NCBI GenBank assembly: GCA_017547265.1
Contig: JAFYQC010000037.1
Span: forward strand, 1 to 11,869
Direction: 5' to 3'
DNA: 11,869 nt
Source: Kiritimatiellia bacterium
Lineage (GTDB): Bacteria; Verrucomicrobiota; Kiritimatiellia; RFP12; UBA1067
The translations under genes and the position numbers were made by a program. Positions 6,287 to 11,869 of this stretch are shown here, piece by piece. Position 1 is the stretch's first letter. Each line of letters begins with the position of its first letter. The notes beneath the pieces are model-generated. The model did no database searches. It was not told the DNA's origin and saw only the letters and a program-made list of their open reading frames with translations.

Positions 6287-6847
6287 TTAGGCGCGTTTGC
6301 GCTTGAGGGCGAGCCCCGCCATACCTAGGAGTAGCATCAAGCCGCTCGTCGGCTCAGGAACAGCCGTCCAGTTTGCCTGCTGGGTGCCCATGTTTGAGAA
6401 CTGAAGCCCCGTCGTGTCCTGGTACATACCCGTGGAGAAGCCCGCCTTAACGAATGCGTCAACACCATCGTATGTCGCCGCTGTAGCAGTATCGACATAA
6501 AGAACCATGCCGTACACTGTCACAGGATCGGTGGAACTGCCATCAGGAAGTCCAGTCTGTGTGATATTAGCGGTACCATTTGGCTTTGCGCTTGCCGTTA
6601 AGACCGGAGAGACCTTTCCGACATAGGTCGAGTACAATGTCGCAACATCTGTCGCAGCCGCCGCGTTATAAGCGGCAAGCGTATCAAACGTATAGAGATA
6701 CGCAGTATACGATGTCGCATTTGCCGTACCAGACGTACCATCCGCATTGCTCGCGGCCTTGACAGTGCCGGAGTTCCATTTTACCGAAGCAGCCTGTGTC
6801 ATCGCTGCGAGAGCGACAACTCCAAGCGCAATCATTATCTTCTTCAT
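6287..6847 (-). CDS. PEP-CTERM sorting-signal secreted protein (cassette B)
   Basis: A 186-residue protein with signal peptide MKKIMIALGVVALAAMTQA. The mature part starts ASVKWNSGTV, a Thr/Ala/Ser/Tyr-rich body without catalytic motifs, and ends VPEPTSGLMLLLGMAGLAL plus KRKRA. The tail is the same as that of the protein at 1979-2563 apart from the basic tip, and both bodies share a segment of the form AY-(Y/F)TF followed by an Ala-rich helix. It is expected to be processed by an exosortase encoded elsewhere and delivered to the cell surface. I chose the ATG at 6847, not the in-frame ATG at 6907: it begins the signal peptide and is preceded by AAAAAGGAAAACAAAG, the same leader as in cassette A. 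It follows the leaderless VVGY gene by 59 bases. Confidence 0.9.
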   Translation of the reverse strand: MKKIMIALGVVALAAMTQAASVKWNSGTVKAASNADGTSGTANATSYTAYLYTFDTLAAYNAAAATDVATLYSTYVGKVSPVLTASAKPNGTANITQTGLPDGSSTDPVTVYGMVLYVDTATAATYDGVDAFVKAGFSTGMYQDTTGLQFSNMGTQQANWTAVPEPTSGLMLLLGMAGLALKRKRA

Positions 6848-6906
6848 CTTTGTTTTCCTTTTTGTTTTATGTGCCAAGCGACCCTGTGCCGCCCAGCAGC
6901 AAATCA

Positions 6907-7680
6907 TTAGAGCGCGGACGGAATGATGACACCTGCTTTATTAGTGCCAACCTGAATCATGAAACCAGATGCTGAAGGCACAGCAACGGCATTGGCGTTC
7001 GGCAGGTCAGACTCCCAGTCCCAGTTGTCGTAGAGGTCGGCATCATACCAACCGACAACAGCCTTTGAGCTGTCGACGAAGTAATCCTTCATGATGTCGA
7101 TGTTCGCCTGATCGACATAGTAGTACATATTCTTAATTCCGCCATACTGATTGAGAATAGTGAGCGTATCAGAACAGGCAGAGAATGCACTATTGGCTAC
7201 AATGTCTCCGAGTGTAATATCAACAGGGGTGCAATTGCAACGGAAGGATTTTTTACCTGCGTCACACTCAAGGTTGATGTCCTCTGTGTCAACACCTCCG
7301 CTCACAACTATAGCCGCACCATCCACGCCAACCTGAAGCATCACCGCTTCGCCATCTTCAAGCGTCTCGCTGTTGGCGTTCGGCAGGTCGGACTCCCAGT
7401 CCCAGTTATCGTAGAGGTCGGCATCATACCAACCGACAACGGCCTTTGAGCTGTCGACGAAATAATCCTTCATGATGTCGATGTTCGCCTGATCGACATA
7501 ATAGTACATTCCTTTGATACCACCATATTGATTGAGGATGGTGAGCGTATCAGAGCAGGCAGAAAACTTTGCATCAACACCGACCTCGCCAAGGGTAAGC
7601 TTTCCCTCCGCGATCTTGTAGAACGTCGAGCCATTGTAGCACTTCTGGCTTGCCGTGTTCGTTACATTCTGGTAGCCCAC
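6907..7680 (-). CDS. VVGY-repeat protein without leader (cassette B), two near-identical repeats
   Basis: About 257 residues from the GTG at 7680; the frame is open only to 7728 (TAG at 7729-7731), has no ATG and has no Shine-Dalgarno site. The protein begins VVGYQNVTNTASQKCYNG, which matches the start of the mature cassette A protein, and lacks any signal peptide. Two modules of 127 residues follow. Each has FSACSDTLTILNQYGGIK, a Tyr/Asp-rich stretch (MYYYVDQANIDIMKDYFVD), AVVGWYDADLYDNWDWESDL and an MLQVG or MIQVG strand. Over 46 codons the modules encode identical residues, with 5 DNA differences, all silent. This argues for selection on the protein despite the missing leader. It may be a silent cassette that becomes expressed after inversion (see 7670-7685), or a 5'-truncated pseudogene. 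Its position before a PEP-CTERM gene mirrors cassette A. Confidence 0.65.
   Translation of the reverse strand: MGYQNVTNTASQKCYNGSTFYKIAEGKLTLGEVGVDAKFSACSDTLTILNQYGGIKGMYYYVDQANIDIMKDYFVDSSKAVVGWYDADLYDNWDWESDLPNANSETLEDGEAVMLQVGVDGAAIVVSGGVDTEDINLECDAGKKSFRCNCTPVDITLGDIVANSAFSACSDTLTILNQYGGIKNMYYYVDQANIDIMKDYFVDSSKAVVGWYDADLYDNWDWESDLPNANAVAVPSASGFMIQVGTNKAGVIIPSAL
6992..7185. repeat. Direct repeat, unit 1 (381-bp period) in the cassette B VVGY gene
   Basis: Matches 7373-7566. In the first 137 bases there are 5 differences, all transitions and all silent. Over about 194 bases I count 17 differences, concentrated near 7129-7140. It encodes the second protein module. Confidence 0.9.
7373..7566. 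repeat. Direct repeat, unit 2 (381-bp period) in the cassette B VVGY gene
   Basis: Partner of 6992-7185; it encodes the first protein module on the minus strand. The high identity makes it a substrate for deletion or expansion by homologous recombination, which would keep the frame because 381 is a multiple of three. Confidence 0.9.
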
Positions 7681-7685
7681 AACGT
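7670..7685 (-). repeat. 16-bp inverted repeat, right arm
   Basis: TGGTAGCCCACAACGT is the exact reverse complement of 1122-1137. It covers the VVGYQ codons of the leaderless cassette B protein. Together the two arms bound a 6.5-kb segment that holds two convergent paralogous cassettes. No further extension of the match is visible on either side. Confidence 0.8.
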
Positions 7686-7691
7686 GAGGCA

Positions 7692-7722
7692 GCGGATAAA
7701 TGCCTTTTATTGGCGGATATTT
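7692..7722. repeat. Short direct repeats just outside the right inverted-repeat arm
   Basis: GCGGATAAATG (7692-7702) and GCGGATATTTG (7713-7723) match at 9 of 11 bases with a 21-base spacing, about two helical turns. TGAGGCAG also occurs twice (7685-7692 and 7732-7739). The region lacks a gene. Whether these are protein-binding sites is unknown, and chance is possible for such short matches. Confidence 0.35.
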
Positions 7723-7785
7723 GAGAAACTATGAGGCAGATGAAGTGCTGAAATGTGCAGTAGAACGGGGCTGTAGAAAGTACAG

Positions 7786-9039
7786 TTAGCGTGAATCGCG
7801 AGGGGTGGCCTTGCCATTTGGACTTATTGGGGAAGCAAATGCCATGCAGACAAGAGCAAGCATTATTATCCATATCTGCACCGGAATATGATTTGTGACG
7901 GCAACAGAACGGATCTCGGCGATACGTCGGGTATGTGTGGTTGTTTGCGAGATATCTGGATTCCATGCGCTCCTAATCTTTACTGAAATCTCTGTTGTCG
8001 GTGAGAGCGGGAGGCTTTTATCTTTATCCAAATTGATGCTAACTTTTTCGGGGTGTTCTTCGTTGAAGCATAGCGTCATTGTTAGTGGTTTTCGTAGATT
8101 TTCTTCATTGGCAAGATTAAGCTCGTCCAAGGCGCATCTGTCAATGTCGACTGGAATGAACTTCTTTCTGCCTGCCCACCTTGCTGACATCTCGTTGCTC
8201 GTCAGCTCGACTCCGTTTGTCAGATAGGCTGTCAGCCTGTATACGTGCTGGTATGGAAGAGGCTTCGAGAGGCCAAAGAAATCTTCGTAATAGAATGTCC
8301 CATGCCTTTTAATCCAGGGGTCTATCATTAGGGGCTGTAGATATCCCCATGCCGCAAGATAGCTTAGGTACTCTTCAAGTGTAGTCTTGTCCCATTTGCT
8401 AAGCGCCCCAAGTTCGGAGGGGGAGAAAAAGAAGATGGTCTTTCCCGACTTCAGCAAGTTCGCTACTGACTCGAGAGCCATATAGCATGGCCTTGTGGCG
8501 ACATATCGACCGCCACCAAGAGTTTGCAGCTCCTTGTGAAGTTCAATCGTTTTGCCGTAGTCGCCGTTGTAGAAGCTTTCTTCCATTAGGCACGATTTGA
8601 TTGCTACATGGTCTGATATGACGGATGGATTGTGAGTGTCGCATTTAGACAGCAATGTTTCGGCGGTCTTTGCAAAACCCACGGCTTCCTCGTAGTCCCC
8701 CCGTTGGTGTGCAATTGTCATCTTCTTGACTATGAAATGGAGGGACTCGATATCGCCTGTCGCGATGTTGGGTTCGTTTGTCGGATTGAATATCTCAAAA
8801 GGCTTCGATGAGACAAATCCTGTCTCGTTGGTCGATATGGTTTGCGGATGGCTTTTTGCGCCTCGTCCGCTTTCGCCAGAAAAACGGTCGCATAACTCCA
8901 TGATCTGATTTATGCCTGTGACAATGGCCAAGAAGCCGGAGGCTATCACCAGAATTACCTTGCGAGCTGTGCCAAGATTATCCCACCACTTTTTTATCCA
9001 CTGTCCAATGACGGAAACGGCGTTTTTGATTTTCTTCAT
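7786..9039 (-). CDS. Two-TM membrane protein with TPR-like helices, unknown function
   Basis: 417 residues from the ATG at 9039, which has AAGGAG four to five bases upstream. The in-frame ATG at 9054 overlaps the previous stop as ATGA and could also be used. After a basic amphipathic N-terminus (MKKIKNAVSVIGQWIKKWWD) comes a membrane helix (about 27-45), then a Ser/Thr/Pro linker. A helical part (about 98-180) with IAHQRGDYEEAVGFAKTAETL and YNGDYGKTIELHKELQTL looks like TPR repeats. The central domain (about 180-380) is Trp/Tyr-rich and I do not recognise it. A second helix (about 387-406) is close to the C-terminus. This topology puts the central part outside or wholly inside the cytoplasm, between two anchors. 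Last gene of the histidine-kinase operon, suggesting a sensory or envelope scaffold role (inference). Confidence 0.75.
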   Translation of the reverse strand: MKKIKNAVSVIGQWIKKWWDNLGTARKVILVIASGFLAIVTGINQIMELCDRFSGESGRGAKSHPQTISTNETGFVSSKPFEIFNPTNEPNIATGDIESLHFIVKKMTIAHQRGDYEEAVGFAKTAETLLSKCDTHNPSVISDHVAIKSCLMEESFYNGDYGKTIELHKELQTLGGGRYVATRPCYMALESVANLLKSGKTIFFFSPSELGALSKWDKTTLEEYLSYLAAWGYLQPLMIDPWIKRHGTFYYEDFFGLSKPLPYQHVYRLTAYLTNGVELTSNEMSARWAGRKKFIPVDIDRCALDELNLANEENLRKPLTMTLCFNEEHPEKVSINLDKDKSLPLSPTTEISVKIRSAWNPDISQTTTHTRRIAEIRSVAVTNHIPVQIWIIMLALVCMAFASPISPNGKATPRDSR

Positions 9040-9050
9040 TATGCTCCTTA

Positions 9051-10484
9051 TCATCCGCGCCTGCTGCGGCGGAAGTTCGCTATCCGGCGTTCTTCGCGGG
9101 CGCGGCGCTTTGCCAGCTTCTCGTCGCGGGCTTTCTCTTCCTCAGTGCGGGAATCGGCCGCGAACTCTGCGGCGACGGCAAGCGCCGCCTTTCGCGCCTC
9201 ACCGCGAAGGCCGCTACGGGGGAAGAGGTAGCGGAACGCAGGGAGCGCATAGCCGATTGTCGGGATGAGCATGAGGCATTGCCACCAAGGGAGACCAGCG
9301 ATGCGGAGGGCGCATGTGGACGCGAACGCTGCGGCGAAGGCGACAAGTAGGAGAGGGTCGGCAATGGCCTGGCCCTCGAATACCACATAGTCGAAAACAC
9401 AGCACGCACCGAGCGCAAGGAGCGAAAGCGGGACAAGCAGCGCGGCATCCCGTCCTCCAAACCACATTATCGTAGACGACGCGATTGCGAGCGAGGCCGA
9501 AAGCATCAGGGCGCGCAGTTCGACGGAGCCGCGAACGAGGTCTTTGTCGACGCCTCGCTTTGTGAGTTCCTCTGGTTCCGACGTGAGGGGGCTATCCAGC
9601 GTCAGCATCAGCACATAGCCGAGAACTATCGCTGGTAGCGCGACGAGCAGCGGCCAGGGCTTCTTAAGGACGATCATCCAAACAACTCCCGTAGCGAGGG
9701 ACAGGAAAGACACCGTGAACGGAACCCACGCCACGCGGATGTCGGACAGCGTCGCCTTCATTACCTCGACGGCGTATGGCTGAGTGGGATTGTGAAGCGG
9801 GGCGGTGTGCGTGGCACGGGCGACTGTCGCGTTGCGGTAGTATATCTGCACTTTCTCTACTATGTCGGCCTTCTTGAAGCGGCAGCCGAGCGGGATTGAG
9901 ACAAGGGCAATGGCAACTTGTGCCGCGACGCCCCAGCCAACGCCAAATGGGATGAATGCTGATGCGACGATTGTCGCAATGAGCGTCCACTGCACCCAGA
10001 AGAGGTAGTTCCCGTAGTTGTATCCCGGCTTTTCGCGCCTAAAGGTGAAGGGCAGCGTGTGCATCGCGCCAACGCACACCCAGAGCAGCGGCCTCGATAC
10101 GTTATATCCGCTTGCAGCGCCGAAGACGGTAAAGGCAACGACCACGAAGCCAGCGAAGGAAATCAGCCAGTCGAAAAAGAGACAGATGTAGTCCCAGAAG
10201 ATGGCTCTTTTTATGCGACCCGCCTCTGCATCCTTTTGAAGTTTGTCTTCAGTCCATTTCCAGGAGAAGGTCCTTATGGACGATATGATCATGACGCCAA
10301 GGAAGGCGAGAAGTCCCCAGAGGATTTTCCACGCGCCGTTTGTCGCGATTGTGACCGCGGCCCCCGCGATGAACATCAGCTGGATGTAGAACCCGAGCGT
10401 GTTCCTGCCGCCAGCCGCCCTCTGCCGCATGTCGCGGACCGTGTCCTTGTACTCGGACTCCGTCATCTTTGCAACGCTTTTCAC
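9051..10484 (-). CDS. Polytopic membrane protein (~12 TM) with basic C-terminal tail, unknown
   Basis: 477 residues from the GTG at 10484, which overlaps the previous stop as GTGA and has GGAGG seven bases upstream. The open frame extends to 10685, but that part shadows the upstream gene. An ATG at 10466 (MTESEYKD) is the alternative. Hydrophobic segments lie near 30-48, 51-71, 97-122, 131-149, 160-178, 182-200, 250-273, 277-296, 324-342, 347-365, 376-396 and 400-420. The tail (about 425-477) is a Lys/Arg/Glu-rich helix, probably cytoplasmic. No transporter signature is recognisable. It is translationally coupled to both neighbours, so it probably works with the kinase and the other membrane proteins. 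The two halves may reflect a 6+6 arrangement, but I see no clear internal repeat. Confidence 0.75.
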   Translation of the reverse strand: MKSVAKMTESEYKDTVRDMRQRAAGGRNTLGFYIQLMFIAGAAVTIATNGAWKILWGLLAFLGVMIISSIRTFSWKWTEDKLQKDAEAGRIKRAIFWDYICLFFDWLISFAGFVVVAFTVFGAASGYNVSRPLLWVCVGAMHTLPFTFRREKPGYNYGNYLFWVQWTLIATIVASAFIPFGVGWGVAAQVAIALVSIPLGCRFKKADIVEKVQIYYRNATVARATHTAPLHNPTQPYAVEVMKATLSDIRVAWVPFTVSFLSLATGVVWMIVLKKPWPLLVALPAIVLGYVLMLTLDSPLTSEPEELTKRGVDKDLVRGSVELRALMLSASLAIASSTIMWFGGRDAALLVPLSLLALGACCVFDYVVFEGQAIADPLLLVAFAAAFASTCALRIAGLPWWQCLMLIPTIGYALPAFRYLFPRSGLRGEARKAALAVAAEFAADSRTEEEKARDEKLAKRRAREERRIANFRRSRRG

Positions 10485-11011
10485 TTGCCCGCCTCCTTTC
10501 TCCAGTCGCGGATGGCAAGGACAACTCTGGCTACGGCGAAGAAGGGGAGTGCGAAGGCCGCGCCGTAGCTCGTAAAGTCGTAGTCTCCCGAAGTCGCGAT
10601 GGCGACGGTGACATAGAATGCGGACGCGCCGAACATCGAAAAGACGCGAAGCGGCCTGTACTTGCCGCCGCCCGCGAAAGGCCATGTCGCAGAGACAGCG
10701 GCGATGGCGGCGGCCATCGCGCCGGCCGCCCAGGGGCAGGCACCGTTCGAGAGTTCAGTCGAGAGGGCGAAGGCCACTCCAGTAGCGAGCATGGCGACAA
10801 CGGCTTCGCTTATCGCCGATATGAGTGGAGACGACAGAACGCTTGGCGGCTTGAGCCCCGGGCTCGGCTCGATGCTGATTATCTTCAGCCCTGGAACCAT
10901 TGTGAAGGGGACAAGGGCAAGCTTCCAGTCATGCCCGACGGCGATGCCGGCGCAGGCGATGGCCGCAAACACAGCCATGAAGACACAGGCGGTTGTTTCG
11001 ATCTTTCTCAT
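10481..11011 (-). CDS. Small polytopic membrane protein (~6 TM), unknown
   Basis: 176 residues from the ATG at 11011; a TTG two codons earlier (11017) is possible. Neither start has a good Shine-Dalgarno site, which fits coupling to the kinase gene that ends 10 bases upstream. Hydrophobic segments lie near 7-25, 30-46, 64-84, 92-111, 122-140 and 148-167, with short loops (GHDWK, SIEPSPGLKPP, GGGKYRP, SGDYDFTS). No family motif is seen. Its stop overlaps the start of the larger membrane protein by four bases (GTGA). The Ala/Gly-rich composition and GC content match its two neighbours, so the operon looks native as a unit. Confidence 0.75.
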   Translation of the reverse strand: MRKIETTACVFMAVFAAIACAGIAVGHDWKLALVPFTMVPGLKIISIEPSPGLKPPSVLSSPLISAISEAVVAMLATGVAFALSTELSNGACPWAAGAMAAAIAAVSATWPFAGGGKYRPLRVFSMFGASAFYVTVAIATSGDYDFTSYGAAFALPFFAVARVVLAIRDWRKEAGK

Positions 11012-11021
11012 GTTCAATGAA

Positions 11022-11869
11022 TTATTGAGTTTTACGTTTGAAGATTGCTTTGCCCCACTCGGCGCAGCGGGCGAGCGCGCGGCGGAGGAGCGGAGTTCGA
11101 GGCGTGAGGTCGAGCGGGAGCGTTATCGTGAAGGTCGTTCCCTTGCCGGGAGCGGACTTGCATTCGGCCTCGGCGCTGTAGAACTTCATGATCGAGCCGA
11201 CCATCGCAAGGCCGTGGCCGATGCCTGGCTTGCCGCTCGTCCGCTTGGCTCGGTAGTGTTCATTGTAGATGAGGCGCTTCTCGTCGTCCGTCATGCCTAT
11301 GCCGGTGTCGGCGACTGTCAATATGAACTTCGACTTCTTCACCTTGAGCGAGAGCGACACGCTGCCGCTCTCCGTGTACTTCACCGCGTTGTCCACCAGG
11401 TTGGCGACGAGCCGCCGCAGCTTGTCCGGATGCGCCCTTACTACGACCTTGCTGAGAGGGCGCGACACGAGGAAGCGCACGCCTTTCGCCTCTGCTATGT
11501 CCCTGAATATGGCGGCGTAGTCGTCGATGATTTCTACGAGGTCGAAGTCCGAGACCATTCCTCGGTCTGTTCCGTTGTAGTTGCGGACGATCTCCGCGTT
11601 GAGGTCGTAGGTCGCAAGGAGCGCTTCCGCTTTCTCAAGTATCGACTGGAGCGATGCGGCGGGGTCCTTCTTCATGTCGATGGCGATCTCTGCTTCGCCC
11701 ACTATGCCGGAAATCGGCCCGCGAAGGTCGTGGACGAGATCCTGTATGCACCGGTGCGCACCTTCGGCCGGGCGGGAGACGAGATAGCCGCCGACGATTG
11801 CAAGCACCAGCCCGAGCGCTGAGTTGATTAGGAGGGGTATGGTGCCGATTCTTGCGACAAGCATGACGA
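11022..11869 (-). CDS. Sensor histidine kinase, catalytic half (N-terminus beyond right edge)
   Basis: A membrane-bound two-component kinase, C-terminal 280 or more residues. Numbering from the ATG at 11864: membrane helix about 11-30, then a short linker and the HisKA H-box VHDLRGPISG with the phospho-acceptor His at about 45. The ATPase domain follows: N-box LVANLVDNAVKYTE (N155, D158, N159), G1 DTGIG (186-190) and G2 GIGHGLA (214-220), ending TFTITLPL plus a basic tail. All catalytic boxes are intact; DLRGP replaces the usual ELRTP. The reading frame continues to the edge, so a sensor part may be missing, although a short kinase starting at 11864 cannot be excluded. No response regulator is visible. 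It heads a tight operon with three membrane proteins, which may supply sensing or receive its output. Confidence 0.92.
   Translation of the reverse strand, partial: VMLVARIGTIPLLINSALGLVLAIVGGYLVSRPAEGAHRCIQDLVHDLRGPISGIVGEAEIAIDMKKDPAASLQSILEKAEALLATYDLNAEIVRNYNGTDRGMVSDFDLVEIIDDYAAIFRDIAEAKGVRFLVSRPLSKVVVRAHPDKLRRLVANLVDNAVKYTESGSVSLSLKVKKSKFILTVADTGIGMTDDEKRLIYNEHYRAKRTSGKPGIGHGLAMVGSIMKFYSAEAECKSAPGKGTTFTITLPLDLTPRTPLLRRALARCAEWGKAIFKRKTQ

Noticed and set aside
6992..7566. CRISPR-like repeats
   Set aside because: These are two long in-frame coding repeats, not short repeats with spacers.
7771..7785. CTGTAGAAAGTACAG as a terminator
   Set aside because: Only a 5-bp stem and no T tract in either direction.
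10485..10685. Upstream extension of the 12-TM protein
   Set aside because: It is Arg-rich shadow sequence of the preceding gene; GTG at 10484 with GGAGG and the GTGA overlap is better.
10662..11822. 386-residue plus-strand ORF
   Set aside because: It lies antisense to the histidine kinase and the small membrane protein, which have clear motifs and operon spacing.

Overview
The window reads as a gut-type member of the Kiritimatiellota/Verrucomicrobiota (PVC group). The clearest sign is two small secreted proteins that end in the PEP-CTERM tail VPEPTSGLMLLLGMAGLAL followed by a basic tip. Beside them lie secreted two-repeat proteins whose mature part begins with a VVGYQ-like motif, an architecture I associate with this lineage. 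The assignment comes from protein style only. There are no rRNA, tRNA, CRISPR or insertion-sequence genes, and no exosortase or recombinase gene.

Layout. (1) Positions 1-503, minus strand: a leaderless VVGY-repeat protein running off the left edge. (2) 504-1045: a G-rich intergenic stretch with a good promoter (906-935) and the 5' leader of the next gene. (3) Cassette A, plus strand, 1046-4289: a VVGY-repeat secreted protein with a proper signal peptide, a PEP-CTERM protein, a terminator, a single-pass membrane protein and an exported protein with a zincin-like but degenerate core. (4) A hairpin at 4309-4341. (5) Cassette B, minus strand, 7680 down to 4360: the same four gene families in the same order, with the same kind of terminator after the PEP-CTERM gene, pointing at cassette A. 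Its first gene has no signal peptide or convincing start. (6) 7786-11869, minus strand: a tight operon of a sensor histidine kinase (cut by the window edge), two multi-pass membrane proteins and a two-TM protein with TPR-like helices, all reading toward cassette B.

Main observation. Cassettes A and B form a convergent, mirror-image pair. The only promoter plus signal peptide I can recognise feeds cassette A. The join between leader and mature protein lies in the 16-base sequence ACGTTGTGGGCTACCA (1122-1137). The exact inverse of this sequence (7670-7685) lies at the codon where the leaderless cassette B protein begins, in the same reading frame. Inverting 1122-7685 would therefore fuse the leader in frame to the B protein and put cassette B behind the promoter. 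The left-hand leaderless copy has a shorter version of the same inverted match (496-508). I propose, as inference only, an invertible surface-protein switch. A different orientation in related genomes or in reads would be the decisive test.

Second theme. The cassette B membrane-protein gene carries two unrelated heptanucleotide repeats inside its reading frame, on either side of the membrane segment. They are absent from its cassette A paralogue, and slippage by one unit would shift the frame. The window as a whole looks like a variable surface/secretome locus.
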